A stretch of DNA of 64,000 nt from CAYNVS01 sp964400725 (GCA_964400725.1 CAYNVS010000005.1:78982-142981); one strand, 5' to 3'; positions 1 to 8,705 are shown, counted from the first letter of the stretch. The notes: generated by a model not told the origin, from the letters alone. Numbers and translations: made by a program.

Positions 1-119
1 CGCGCAAATTAAAATGACGCAAGAATAATAATAAATTACAAGCGAGCGGCTAATCGGTCTGATAAATAAATTTAAAGTTTTTTCGCTTGCCTTATTAGAT
101 AATTTGAATAGACTTGCGC

Positions 120-968
120 ATGATGAAGCTAACGCTCGCCATTTTAGGAAGCGGCAGTTCTCCGGGGGTGCCGTATTTGGGCTGCCGGTGCGAAACCTGC
201 GAAAGCCTTGACTGGCGGGACAAGCGGACGCGTTCGGCGGCCTACGTGGAGGCCGGAAGCGCAAGAATTTTAATCGACACGCCGCCCGATTTGCGGGCGC
301 AGCTGCTCCGGGAAAAAATATACGCGCTCGACGCGGCTCTCTTCACGCACGCTCACGCCGACCACGTATGCGGCATCGACGATCTTCGCTCTTTCAAATA
401 TTTGATGAATAAACCGCTTGACTGTAGAGCGGACAGAGAGACGATTGAACGGATTAAAAAGTCGTTTTCATACATCTTTGACGACTCAAAAGCGGAAGTC
501 GGCGGCGGAAAACCGTCGCTTAACTTCGAGGAAATCGAGCCTGAGTTTGAAATCGGCGGCGCGAAAATTAAAACGTTCAAACTGCCTCACGGCCCTTACG
601 GTTTCTCTACCGGTTATATCATCGCGGATACGCTCGCATATTTTCTGGATTGCAGCTCCATTCCGGAAGACGCCTTGGCGGCGGCGAGGGGCGTAAAAAT
701 AGCGGCGATAGACCTCGTTCAGAAACGCTGCGGGCACGAAACGCACCTGTGCTGGGACGCGGCGCGAGATTACGCCCGGCGCATCGGCGCAAACCTGACG
801 ATTTACAGTCATTTCGGACACGAGATAAAGCACTCGCGCGACGGCGCCTTGCTTGACGACGGGGAAATGCTGGCCTACGACGGCCTTAAAATCCGCGTCG
901 AGGAGAATAGTAACCTTTTCATAATCCAGGAGGAGAAAGATGATTATCGGAGTACCAAAGGAAATTAA
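120..968 (+). CDS. PhnP-like metallo-beta-lactamase-fold hydrolase
   Basis: A 282-residue metallo-beta-lactamase-fold hydrolase. The metal motif HAHADH lies at residues 77-82, with later metal-ligand histidines in the PHGPYG and YSHFGHE stretches. Near the N-terminus the pattern GCRCETC (about residues 21-27) matches the extra Cys site typical of the PhnP branch (cyclic-phosphate phosphodiesterases), so a phosphodiester substrate is likely; the true substrate is unknown. ATG at 120 or 123 is preferred over the TTG at 114. The 3' end overlaps the start of the alanine dehydrogenase gene by 29 bp and carries its Shine-Dalgarno AGGAGG (928-933), so the two are translationally linked. No phosphonate genes are visible nearby. 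Confidence 0.85.
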   Translation: MMKLTLAILGSGSSPGVPYLGCRCETCESLDWRDKRTRSAAYVEAGSARILIDTPPDLRAQLLREKIYALDAALFTHAHADHVCGIDDLRSFKYLMNKPLDCRADRETIERIKKSFSYIFDDSKAEVGGGKPSLNFEEIEPEFEIGGAKIKTFKLPHGPYGFSTGYIIADTLAYFLDCSSIPEDALAAARGVKIAAIDLVQKRCGHETHLCWDAARDYARRIGANLTIYSHFGHEIKHSRDGALLDDGEMLAYDGLKIRVEENSNLFIIQEEKDDYRSTKGN

Positions 969-2052
969 GACGCACGAATACAGAGTCGGTTTAACTCCGG
1001 GCGGAGTCGCCATGTTCGTGCAGCGCGGCCACAAAGTCTACATCGAAACTTCAGCGGGCGAAGGAAGCGGATTTTCCGATCAGGAATACGTGAAGGCAGG
1101 CGCCGAAATCCTGGGCTCCGCGGGCGAAGTCTGGAACAAGGCCGAAATGGTAGTCAAAGTTAAAGAGCCGATCGAGCCGGAATATCAGCTTTTCCGCGAG
1201 AACCTCGTTCTCTACACTTACCTGCATCTTGCTCCCGAACCCGTTCTGACCTCCAAGCTGGCCGAAAAAGGCGTGATGGCGATAGCTTACGAGACCATCG
1301 AAGACCGCGAAGGCGGACTTCCCCTTCTGAAGCCCATGAGCGAAATCGCGGGCCGTATGGCGGTGCAGGTCGGCGCGCACTATCTTCAGAAGAACAACGG
1401 CGGACGCGGCGTGCTGCTGGGCGGCGTGCCGGGCGTAAGACGCGGCAAAGTCGTCATCATCGGCGGCGGCGTAGTCGGAATTAACGCGGCGAAAATGGCC
1501 ATCGGTCTGGGCGCCGAAACCTATATCGTCGACGTCAACCTCAAGCGCCTCGAATACCTCGACGACGTTTTCCTTAACCGCATCAACACCATCCACAGCA
1601 ATCCGCTTAACATTGCCGAACTGGTCGCGCAGGCCGATTTGGTAGTCGGCGGCGTTCTTATCGCCGGAGCCAAAGCTCCGCACCTCGTAACCCGCGAGAT
1701 GGTCAAAGCGATGAACAAGGGCAGCGTTATGGTTGACGTGGCGATAGATCAAGGCGGATGCTTCGAAACTTCCCGCGCAACCAACCACCAGAACCCGACA
1801 TATCTGGACGAAGGCGTCATTCACTACTGCGTAACCAACATGCCGGGCGCCGTAGCCAGAACCAGCACCATCGCCCTTACCAACGCGACCATCAAATACG
1901 GTCTGCGCCTTGCCGACATGGGAGCCGTTGCGGCTCTGAAGGCCGATCCGGGTCTGGCCAAGGGCTTGAACGTCTATAAGGGAAAAGTTACTTACAAAGC
2001 GGTAGCCGAAGGCGTGAACATGCCGTACACCCCGATGGAGGAGCTTCTTTAA
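940..2052 (+). CDS. ald: Alanine dehydrogenase
   Basis: A 370-residue NAD-dependent L-alanine dehydrogenase, which interconverts alanine with pyruvate plus ammonia in the cytoplasm. It opens with the family signature GVPKEIKTHEYRVGLTP. The substrate-site Lys lies in KVKEP and the catalytic His in YLHLAPEP. A Rossmann NAD-binding stretch (IIGGGVVGINAAKMA) sits near residue 170. Length and motifs are those of a full-length enzyme. The start is set by AGGAGG six bases upstream of ATG 940, inside the previous gene. A strong terminator follows at 2084-2120, so these two genes form a short transcription unit. In an amino-acid-using anaerobe it would link alanine to the pyruvate pool (inference). 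Confidence 0.97.
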   Translation: MIIGVPKEIKTHEYRVGLTPGGVAMFVQRGHKVYIETSAGEGSGFSDQEYVKAGAEILGSAGEVWNKAEMVVKVKEPIEPEYQLFRENLVLYTYLHLAPEPVLTSKLAEKGVMAIAYETIEDREGGLPLLKPMSEIAGRMAVQVGAHYLQKNNGGRGVLLGGVPGVRRGKVVIIGGGVVGINAAKMAIGLGAETYIVDVNLKRLEYLDDVFLNRINTIHSNPLNIAELVAQADLVVGGVLIAGAKAPHLVTREMVKAMNKGSVMVDVAIDQGGCFETSRATNHQNPTYLDEGVIHYCVTNMPGAVARTSTIALTNATIKYGLRLADMGAVAALKADPGLAKGLNVYKGKVTYKAVAEGVNMPYTPMEELL

Positions 2053-2083
2053 TTCGCGGATGCGGACATAATTAAAGTCGAAT

Positions 2084-2120
2084 CGCGAGGGCAGGCTAAC
2101 AACCTGCCCCGCGTTTTATT
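2084..2120 (+). terminator. Rho-independent terminator after ald
   Basis: Stem GGGCAGG (2089-2095) pairs with CCTGCCC (2103-2109) around a 7-base loop. Outer CGCG/CGCG pairing extends the stem, and a T-rich run follows. Confidence 0.85.
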
Positions 2121-2153
2121 ATCGGTAAAAACATTTAACCGGAGATTATTAAA

Positions 2154-2570
2154 ATGAACGATCGCACGCTGTTTATCATCAAACCGGACGCGGTAAGAGC
2201 GAAGAACCAATACAAAATCTTGGAAATAATCGAAGCCAACGGATTCGAGCTTTTGGCTATTAAAAAACTTCATCTAACGCGCCCGCAGGCCGAAGGCTTT
2301 TACGCGGTTCACAAAGAGAAGCCTTTCTTCAATTCGCTCGTCGAGTTTATGACCAGCGGCCCGGTGTTTGTGGGCGTTCTCAAAAAAGAAAACGCCGTCC
2401 AAGAATGGCGCAAGCTGATGGGAGCCACCAACCCGGCAAAGGCCGACGAGGGAACGATTCGCAGGCAGTTTGGAACATCCATCGAAACGAACGCGACTCA
2501 CGGCTCGGACAGCGACGAAAACGCGCTCATCGAGACTCGCCACTTCTTTAATTGCATCGAGCTGCCGTAA
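2154..2570 (+). CDS. ndk: Nucleoside diphosphate kinase
   Basis: A 138-residue NDP kinase that transfers the gamma-phosphate of ATP to other nucleoside diphosphates. The N-terminal ERTLFIIKPD-type signature is present as DRTLFIIKPDAV. The catalytic phosphohistidine is His116 in NATHGSDS, and the usual RRQFG nucleotide-site residues precede it. The size is typical of the family. The start is ATG 2154 with CCGGAGA upstream. It sits alone between the ald terminator and the MutS-like gene; the 81-bp gap after it holds the repeated GGCGTCTCGAAGGA motif. Confidence 0.97.
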   Translation: MNDRTLFIIKPDAVRAKNQYKILEIIEANGFELLAIKKLHLTRPQAEGFYAVHKEKPFFNSLVEFMTSGPVFVGVLKKENAVQEWRKLMGATNPAKADEGTIRRQFGTSIETNATHGSDSDENALIETRHFFNCIELP

Positions 2571-2651
2571 AGCCGGCAAGATAAACTAATTAAACCGCGC
2601 CCTTCGCAAGAAAGCGGAACGTTTTGCATCGGGCGTCTCGAAGGATGCGGT

Positions 2652-4319
2652 TTGGCGTTATTTGCGCTTGAAAGGTTACGCTTGTCTTACAATCTTCTAC
2701 GCGCGCCTTTTTTAAGGCTCGCCGGGGATGAACGCGCCAAATCCGTCGGCGCGGCCGAGATTTTGCGCAAAATCGCTCCCGTTTCAAGCTACGGCAGGGC
2801 GCGGGCGTCCTCTTTCACTCCATTCACCGGAAAAGACGAGAAAGCCGCGGCGGAACATTTTTTTATTCTCGCCAAGCTCAAGGCCAGGCTGGACGCTGAA
2901 GAAGGTTTTTTTGCAAAAGTTAAAAACGCGCTGGAGAGGCTGCCCGACGTTGACGACTGCCTGCGCTCTCTTCCGAACGTCGATTTCAACGAACTTTCAA
3001 GGCTCTTTTTCGCGCTTCGCTCGGTATGCGAGCTTACTGAGTCCGCGAACGAGGCGGGCTGCGCGGTTGAACTAGGCCTCGCCGAACGCGCCGAGACTGT
3101 CTTTGCCGCCTTCGACGCGTTAAGCGAGGCCAGCGACTCAAAAACGGGATTTTCTCTTAAAAGCGGAATCTCGAACGAGCTGAAAAATATTCGGCGCGAG
3201 TTAAAACTCTTAAGCGGCGAGCTTGAAGACAGACGAAAAAACGCCCTGGCGAAAACGCGCGCGTCCCTTGGGCTTGAGCCCGAAGGGCTCGCCGACGTAG
3301 TCGCCGCAACCGATTCAAGCCTTTACGAGTCTCTTAAAATTTGCCCCGACGCGGTTATGACGAGCGACGGCCCGGCCGCCGCGAGGTTCCGCATTTTAGC
3401 TCCCAAAGAGCTGCGATACTTGGAAGAGCGCATGGCGGAGCTTATTTCGCTGGAAAAATCCGAAACAGACCGGATATGCCGGACGCTGGGCGAGAAAATT
3501 CTTCCGCTCTCCGGAGCCGTCTCCTCAGCGCTGGAAGCGTGCGGAAGGCTCGATTTTATTTTGGCGGTTTACGAAACGCAGCGCGGAGAATCGCCTTTGT
3601 GCCTTCCTGTCTTCGAAAAAGCGGCTGCAACTATAAAGCTTGACTCCGCATATCTTCCATCGCTCGCAAAGCGGCTGGGCGGAGCGTATCAACCTCTTTC
3701 CATTTCGCTGCCGGTAAAGGTTTGCGCGCTCAACGGCGCCAACATGTCGGGCAAAACGGTCGTTCTTAAAACTATAGCCTGCAACGCGCTGCTTGCGGCA
3801 TGCGGAATTATGCCTTACGCAAAAGCGTTCAACGCCCCGCCTTTTGACGCCTTATATTATCGCGAGCCGGGCTCCGGCGACGCTCGGCTCGGCCTTAGCG
3901 CTTTCGGCGAAGAAATAGCCTTTGCCGGCGAGCTGCTCGCATGCGGCGGCGGAGAACGCGTCCTAGCCCTGCTTGACGAGCCTTTCCGCACCACCGACGC
4001 GGTAGAAGGAGAGGCGCTGCTTCTCGCCATTATCGAGAGCCTTTCCGCCAAACCTAATATGGCGGTTCTCGCCTCCACCCACTACGCTCTCGACGGCGCG
4101 CCGCAGTCGGTTCCGTTCTTTCATATGGCCGGGCTGGCGGACGAGAAGGCCGCGGCGCTCGCTCTTGAAAAAGGCGCTTCGGCGGAAGAAATCGGCCGGT
4201 ATATGAATTACAAAGTTATTGATGGAAAAGAGCGCGATTCGCGCGCGCTTCAAATCGCCTCTCTGCTCGGTCTTCCGCAAAGCGTTATTGAAAGAGCCAA
4301 ATCTATACTAAACAGCTAG
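2652..4319 (+). CDS. MutS-family ATPase (MutS core only)
   Basis: A 555-residue MutS-related ATPase. The C-terminal MutS domain V is clear: Walker A NGANMSGKT at about 361-369, Walker B LALLDEP near 438-443, and the switch His in STH near 475. A helical lever/clamp-like region covers roughly 100-330. The mismatch-recognition domain I of classical MutS and the Smr nuclease domain of MutS2 are both missing. Such short MutS paralogues occur beside metabolic genes, for example beside lysine 5,6-aminomutase, where a chaperone-like role has been suggested; no aminomutase is visible here. The start is a TTG at 2652 with AAGGA six bases upstream; no ATG or GTG exists upstream in frame after the ndk stop. 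Confidence 0.8.
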   Translation: MALFALERLRLSYNLLRAPFLRLAGDERAKSVGAAEILRKIAPVSSYGRARASSFTPFTGKDEKAAAEHFFILAKLKARLDAEEGFFAKVKNALERLPDVDDCLRSLPNVDFNELSRLFFALRSVCELTESANEAGCAVELGLAERAETVFAAFDALSEASDSKTGFSLKSGISNELKNIRRELKLLSGELEDRRKNALAKTRASLGLEPEGLADVVAATDSSLYESLKICPDAVMTSDGPAAARFRILAPKELRYLEERMAELISLEKSETDRICRTLGEKILPLSGAVSSALEACGRLDFILAVYETQRGESPLCLPVFEKAAATIKLDSAYLPSLAKRLGGAYQPLSISLPVKVCALNGANMSGKTVVLKTIACNALLAACGIMPYAKAFNAPPFDALYYREPGSGDARLGLSAFGEEIAFAGELLACGGGERVLALLDEPFRTTDAVEGEALLLAIIESLSAKPNMAVLASTHYALDGAPQSVPFFHMAGLADEKAAALALEKGASAEEIGRYMNYKVIDGKERDSRALQIASLLGLPQSVIERAKSILNS

Positions 4320-4385
4320 AGATTTGCGGCTTTGAGCGGGTTATTTAAAGGAGTAACGCCGCGTTATTATACGAAAAAATTGCCC

Positions 4386-4414
4386 TTGCATTTTAAGCGG
4401 CGGGGGGTTAATCT
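4386..4414 (+). promoter_or_regulatory. Candidate sigma-70 promoter for the P-loop/vor operon
   Basis: TTGCAT (4386-4391), 17-bp spacer, TAATCT (4409-4414), about 90 bp upstream of ATG 4505 in a 185-bp gap. The first 14 bases, TTGCATTTTAAGCG, recur upstream of mrp at 37191. Confidence 0.5.
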
Positions 4415-4504
4415 ACCAAGATGAAAGAAACGGCTTGCGACCATATTTTAAGCGGTGTAAATTTTTTTGACGCCCGCCGTTGCGGGCTCTAAAGAGATTG
4501 AAAA

Positions 4505-5221
4505 ATGGAAATAGATATTGCAAACATAGCGCTGTTCATAGGGAATTACGGAAGCGGCAAAACTGAAGTCGCGGTGAATTACGCGACAAACCGCAAGGCG
4601 GCCGGTTACAGGGTGCGCATTGCCGATTTAGATATTGTGAACCCGTATTTTCGCAGCCGCGAGGTAAAAAAAATACTGGAAGAGCTCGGCGTGGAAGTCG
4701 TCGTTCCGGAAGACAGGCTGCTTGACGCGGATCTGCCCGTAGTCGTGCCGGGCGTAAAAGGAATGATTGAAAACCCAGAAGGGGTGAACATACTGGACGT
4801 CGGCGGAGACGACGCGGGCGCGACGGTGCTTGGAAGCCTGCATCAGGCGCTCGTCAACTCCAAATACGACATGCTGCAAGTAGTAAACGTCAAGCGTCCG
4901 TTCACCGAAACGGCGGAAGACACGATTAAAATAACGCGCGAAATCGAGGCCGCAAGCCGTCTCAAGGTTACCGGAGTAGTGGGCAATAGTCACTTGATGG
5001 ACGACACGGACGCGGCGGTTATACGCGAGGGGTACGTTTACGCAAAGTCAGTCGCCGAAGCTCTCGGCGTTCCGGTAAAGTTTATCACAGCCGAAGAGCG
5101 GCTTATCGGCGAGTTCGCTGAAGGCGAATTCGACTGCCCGATACTGCCGATACAAAGGCAGATGCTTCCGCCTTGGCGGCGCAGGGAAAAGCTGGGCAGC
5201 CAGAACTTCAGGTTGAGTTAA
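4505..5221 (+). CDS. P-loop ATPase of the 2-oxoacid:ferredoxin oxidoreductase operon
   Basis: A 238-residue cytoplasmic P-loop NTPase of the MinD/CbiA-like class. Walker A is GNYGSGKT at residues 13-20. The switch/DxD stretch IADLDIVNPYF follows at about 39-49, and a Walker B-like ILDVGGDDAG lies near 97. It is the first gene of a run with a ferredoxin and three oxidoreductase subunits (46 bp to the next gene). Homologues are often found beside Kor/Vor operons, but their role is not established; assembly or cofactor handling is a guess. The start is ATG 4505. Confidence 0.75.
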   Translation: MEIDIANIALFIGNYGSGKTEVAVNYATNRKAAGYRVRIADLDIVNPYFRSREVKKILEELGVEVVVPEDRLLDADLPVVVPGVKGMIENPEGVNILDVGGDDAGATVLGSLHQALVNSKYDMLQVVNVKRPFTETAEDTIKITREIEAASRLKVTGVVGNSHLMDDTDAAVIREGYVYAKSVAEALGVPVKFITAEERLIGEFAEGEFDCPILPIQRQMLPPWRRREKLGSQNFRLS

Positions 5222-5266
5222 AGAAGAGAAAATCGAACGCAATACAAGCGTCGCAAGGAGATAAAA

Positions 5267-5500
5267 ATGCCGAAAATCTTCATAGACAAAGACAGGTGCA
5301 AGGGGTGCGAGCTATGCGTCCACGCCTGCCCGCAGCAGATTCTCAAGCTGTCCAAAACCATCAACGTCAAGGGGTACTTCCCTTCCAGCGTAGTCGAGCC
5401 TACGCGCTGTATCGGCTGCCGCATCTGCGCGGTAACATGCCCCGACGTCGCCATATCGGTGGGAATCAACGGAGCGCAGTACGTTTTATTCGATTATTGA
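5267..5500 (+). CDS. vorD: 2-oxoacid:ferredoxin oxidoreductase, delta (ferredoxin) subunit
   Basis: A 77-residue ferredoxin-like subunit with two [4Fe-4S] motifs: CKGCELCVHACP (about residues 10-21) and CIGCRICAVTCP (about 49-60). It would carry electrons from the TPP and Fe-S centres of the catalytic subunits to free ferredoxin. It is preceded by AAGGAG and lies directly upstream of the alpha subunit. The order delta-alpha-beta-gamma is that of vor/kor/oor operons. There is no extra N-terminal domain. Confidence 0.93.
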   Translation: MPKIFIDKDRCKGCELCVHACPQQILKLSKTINVKGYFPSSVVEPTRCIGCRICAVTCPDVAISVGINGAQYVLFDY

Positions 5501-5559
5501 CGCGCAATCCGCCGCCGGCTCATAAACTCGGAAATAAACCTTTTACGGAGGTTAGAAAT

Positions 5560-6630
5560 ATGGCCAAAAAATTAATGAAAGGCGCCGAAGCGATAGGCGA
5601 AGCCGCGGTGTGGGCTGGATGCCGGGCGTATTTCGCTTACCCTATTACGCCGCAGACGGAAGTCGCGGAGTATTTGGCTAGGCGCATGCCGCAGGTTGAC
5701 GGGGTGTTTTTACAGGCGGAAAGCGAAGTCGCCGCATCCAATATGCTTTTCGGAGCCGCAAGCGCGGGCGCCCGCGTCTTCACGTCGTCCTCGTCGCCCG
5801 GCGTAAGCCTTATGAGCGAGGCGATTTCGTACCTTACCGCGGCGGAGCTTCCCGTCGTGCTGGTAAATATCGTCCGCTCCGGTCCAGGCCTCGGCGGCAT
5901 TCTGCCGGCGCAGTCCGACTATTTTCAAGCCACAAAAGGCGGCGGCCACGGAGATTACCGATTAATCGTACTCGCGCCAGCGGCCATTCAGGAAGCCGTC
6001 GATTTGATGATGGAGGCGTTCGATCTCGCCGACGTTTACCGCAACCCCGTCATGCTCATAGGCGACGGTCTTATCGGGCAAATGATGGAGCCGGTGCAGT
6101 TCCCGGAGAACTACGAGCCGGTAAAGGTCGATAAATCTTCGTGGGCGACCACCGGAGCCAAGGGGCGCGCGCCGCATCTGGTCAAAACGCTTTTCCTCGA
6201 CCCCAATCAGTGCGACGCTCACAACTTCAAACTCGCCGATAAGTATAAAATAATTTCGGAAAAAGTATTGAAGTGGGAAGATTACAACCTCGACGGTTCT
6301 TACGATTTCCTAGTCGTCAGCTACGGCACGATGAGCCGCGTCTGCAAGACGGTGATCGGCGATTTGGCCAAAGAAGGGATAAAAGTCGGGCTGGTAAGGC
6401 CGATTTCATTGTGGCCTTTCCCGTCTAAAGCGGTCCACGACGCAGCCGCGAAAAAAAGCGTCAAAGCCGTTCTCTCCGTCGAGATGAGCATGGGGCAGAT
6501 GGTCGAGGACGTGCGGCTGGCGGTAAACGGAAAGAAACCGGTCGAATGGTTTGGGCGAGCCGGCGGCATCGTGCCGACGCCCGAAGAAGTCGCGGAAAAA
6601 CTCCGCAAGATGGCTAAGGATTATAAATAG
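5560..6630 (+). CDS. vorB: 2-oxoisovalerate:ferredoxin oxidoreductase, alpha subunit
   Basis: A 356-residue alpha subunit of a 2-oxoacid:ferredoxin oxidoreductase, most like the 2-ketoisovalerate (VorB) type. The N-terminus KLMKGAEAIGEAAVWAGC, the YPITPQTEV stretch and FQATKGGGHGDYR match that family closely. The enzyme oxidises branched-chain 2-oxoacids to acyl-CoA and CO2 while reducing ferredoxin. The PYR-domain half (about 1-230) and the C-terminal transketolase-C-like domain (about 255-356) are both present. ATG 5560 with GGAGG upstream is chosen over an open frame reaching back to 5173 through the ferredoxin gene. Substrate preference is inferred from family resemblance; 2-oxoglutarate is the main alternative. 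Confidence 0.92.
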   Translation: MAKKLMKGAEAIGEAAVWAGCRAYFAYPITPQTEVAEYLARRMPQVDGVFLQAESEVAASNMLFGAASAGARVFTSSSSPGVSLMSEAISYLTAAELPVVLVNIVRSGPGLGGILPAQSDYFQATKGGGHGDYRLIVLAPAAIQEAVDLMMEAFDLADVYRNPVMLIGDGLIGQMMEPVQFPENYEPVKVDKSSWATTGAKGRAPHLVKTLFLDPNQCDAHNFKLADKYKIISEKVLKWEDYNLDGSYDFLVVSYGTMSRVCKTVIGDLAKEGIKVGLVRPISLWPFPSKAVHDAAAKKSVKAVLSVEMSMGQMVEDVRLAVNGKKPVEWFGRAGGIVPTPEEVAEKLRKMAKDYK

Positions 6631-6674
6631 CGCGGTCGTTCCCGCGCGCTGCTCTCCCTCTAATGGAGGCCGAT

Positions 6675-7421
6675 ATGGAAATCATTTTCACCAAACCCGA
6701 ATCGCTGACGCGCAACTTTACGCATTACTGCCCCGGCTGCACTCACGGCGTCGTTCACCGCCTAGTGGCCGAATCGCTCGACGAGCTGGGCTTGCGCGAG
6801 CGCGCAGTAGGCGTCGCGCCGGTAGGCTGCTCGGTTCTGGCTTACAACTACTTCAACTGCGACTTTTTGGAAGCGGCTCACGGGCGCGCGCCCGCCTTCG
6901 CGACTGGCGTCAAGCGCGTCCGTCCCGACTTAATCGTCTTCACCTATCAGGGCGACGGCGATTTGGCGAGCATCGGCGGCAACGAGATACTTCACGCGGC
7001 CAACCGCGGCGAAAAGTTTACGGTTATATTCGTGAACAACGCCATTTACGGCATGACCGGCGGACAGATGGCGCCGACGACGCTTCCCGGACAAATTACC
7101 ACGACTACGCCGTTTGGGCGCGACGTGGAGAAGGTAGGATGGCCGATTCGCGTGGCGGAGCTTTTAAGCACGCTGCGCACGCCGTCGTACATCGCCCGCG
7201 TGTCGGCGCACAAGCCGCTTTACGCCGTTAAGGCCAAAGCGGCCATAAAAAAGGCGTTCGCCTACCAGCGCGACAACGTCTGCTTCTCGCTGGTCGAGGT
7301 GCTTTCAACCTGTCCGACTAACTGGGGGAAAACGCCGAAGGAATCGACCGAGTGGCTTGAGCAAAATATGATGCCTTACTTCCGTCTGGGCGAGCTTAAA
7401 ACGCCCGAAACGTGCAAATAA
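6675..7421 (+). CDS. vorA: 2-oxoisovalerate:ferredoxin oxidoreductase, beta (TPP-binding) subunit
   Basis: A 248-residue beta subunit that binds thiamine diphosphate. The TPP/Mg motif begins at GDGDLASIGG and ends with the NN of FVNNAIYG; a CPGC pair near the N-terminus and a second Cys (GCSVLAYNYF) match the cluster-binding beta subunits of this family. GGAGG at 6666-6670 sits at correct spacing for ATG 6675, so this start is preferred to the in-frame ATG at 6663. It lies 44 bp after the alpha gene and 21 bp before the gamma gene. It works in the same cytoplasmic complex as its neighbours. Confidence 0.94.
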   Translation: MEIIFTKPESLTRNFTHYCPGCTHGVVHRLVAESLDELGLRERAVGVAPVGCSVLAYNYFNCDFLEAAHGRAPAFATGVKRVRPDLIVFTYQGDGDLASIGGNEILHAANRGEKFTVIFVNNAIYGMTGGQMAPTTLPGQITTTTPFGRDVEKVGWPIRVAELLSTLRTPSYIARVSAHKPLYAVKAKAAIKKAFAYQRDNVCFSLVEVLSTCPTNWGKTPKESTEWLEQNMMPYFRLGELKTPETCK

Positions 7422-7442
7422 CCGCCGAAAGGAGATTGCGCA

Positions 7443-8000
7443 ATGGAATCGAATGTTATGTTCGCGGGATTCGGCGGACAGGGAATAATGACAATAGGCA
7501 AAATGCTGGCGCAGGGCGGACTGGAAAGCGGCGCCGAAGTCAGCTGGATACCTTCGTACGGGCCGGAGATGCGCGGCGGCACGGCGTACTGCCTCGTGGT
7601 GGTTTCGGACAAGCCCATCGGCAGCCCCATCATCACCAACCCGATGCACCTTGTCGCGATGAACAGACCGTCGCTAGAGAAGTTCGCGCCGCTGATGAGG
7701 CCGAACGGAACTTGCATCATCAACAGCTCTCTTATTCCCGTCGAATCGGGGCGCGCGGACGTGGACGAAGTCATGGTTCCGTGCAACGAGATAGCGATAG
7801 AGATGGGAAACGCGCGCATGTCGAGCATAATCGCGCTGGGCGCCTTCTGCGGTCGCAGCGAAATAATCAAACTCGAATTTCTCATCGAGGCGGTGAAATA
7901 CACCTTTAAAGAGAAGCCGAAGCTAATCGACGGCAACGTCGCGGCCTTGGTAAAGGGCGCGGAATACGCAAAGGCGTATAAGAAAGGAAATGGTCAGTAG
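7443..8000 (+). CDS. vorC: 2-oxoisovalerate:ferredoxin oxidoreductase, gamma subunit
   Basis: A 185-residue gamma subunit. It opens with the signature FAGFGGQGIMTIGKMLAQ, and GPEMRGGTAYCLVVVSD follows at about residues 40-56, both diagnostic of the gamma domain that binds CoA at the active site. The gene has its own AAGGAG site and ends at TAG 7998-8000. Only 5 bp separate its stop from the left end of the RAYT element, so the mobile unit landed just behind the operon without breaking it. Confidence 0.94.
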   Translation: MESNVMFAGFGGQGIMTIGKMLAQGGLESGAEVSWIPSYGPEMRGGTAYCLVVVSDKPIGSPIITNPMHLVAMNRPSLEKFAPLMRPNGTCIINSSLIPVESGRADVDEVMVPCNEIAIEMGNARMSSIIALGAFCGRSEIIKLEFLIEAVKYTFKEKPKLIDGNVAALVKGAEYAKAYKKGNGQ

Positions 8001-8005
8001 CCAAT

Positions 8006-8047
8006 GGGTGGCACTGATAAATAAAGCGGAGCGGAATTTATCAGTGT
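8006..8047 (+). repeat. Left inverted repeat/REP hairpin of RAYT unit
   Basis: Contains CACTGATAAAT (8012-8022) and its exact reverse complement ATTTATCAGTG (8036-8046) around a 13-base GC-rich loop. The whole 42 bp is inverted at 8706-8747. Confidence 0.85.
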
Positions 8048-8063
8048 ATAACTGACAAAGAAA

Positions 8064-8612
8064 ATGAAATATAAAACCGTAAAACACTACAACGCGAAAG
8101 GGCAATTACGCGAACTTACGTTCTCTTGCTATAAAATGCCGCCTTTGCTAAGCAGAGACAGAGCTTGCGAGTGGCTTGCAAACTCAATCCGATACGCTTG
8201 CTATGAACGCGACATAGGCGTTGGCGCATTCGTCTTCATGCCGAACCACGTTCACATGCTGGTCGTTCCGCGCCGCGAAAAATATAATATTTCGGCTTTT
8301 TTAAAGTGCGTTAAAATGCCGACGGCCAAAAAAGCTAAAGAATGGCTTGTTAAAAACGACCCCGAATGGCTTGAAAAGCTGACCTGCGTTTATTCCAACG
8401 GAATGAAAATATTTAGATTCTGGCAGCCCGGAAGCGGCTACGACCGAAACGTCGAAAATCGCGAAACGCTGGCGGAGATGGTTGATTACATTCATAATAA
8501 CCCCGTCAGAAAAAAGCTGGTTGAAACGCCGCAGCAATGGAAATGGTCCAGCGCGGCTTATTATTATAACAAGGGCAAATGCCCGCTCGAAATAACGGCG
8601 TTACCGTTATGA
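8064..8612 (+). CDS. REP-associated tyrosine transposase (RAYT, Y1 family)
   Basis: A 182-residue single-strand DNA transposase of the IS200/RAYT class. The HUH metal motif appears in MPNHVHMLV (about residues 53-61). The catalytic Tyr is expected in VDYIHNNPVRK (about 140-150), followed by the typical WKWSSAAYY tail of REP-associated members. RAYTs bind and cut REP hairpins. Here the gene is flanked by two such hairpins in inverted orientation, which supports a complete unit. The start is ATG 8064. No second protein such as TnpB is present. Flanking operons continue undisturbed on both sides. Confidence 0.9.
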   Translation: MKYKTVKHYNAKGQLRELTFSCYKMPPLLSRDRACEWLANSIRYACYERDIGVGAFVFMPNHVHMLVVPRREKYNISAFLKCVKMPTAKKAKEWLVKNDPEWLEKLTCVYSNGMKIFRFWQPGSGYDRNVENRETLAEMVDYIHNNPVRKKLVETPQQWKWSSAAYYYNKGKCPLEITALPL

Positions 8613-8705
8613 AAGACATGGTTGTTTTGACTGGTTATAAAGGTAGAGGTGATAGACATAACAGGGCAGAGTCTATCAGTAGTATAGAATTTAATATTGC
8701 GAATA

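Noticed and set aside
1..119. Upstream gene fragment at the left edge
   Set aside because: AT-rich with stops in all useful frames and no recognisable end of a protein.
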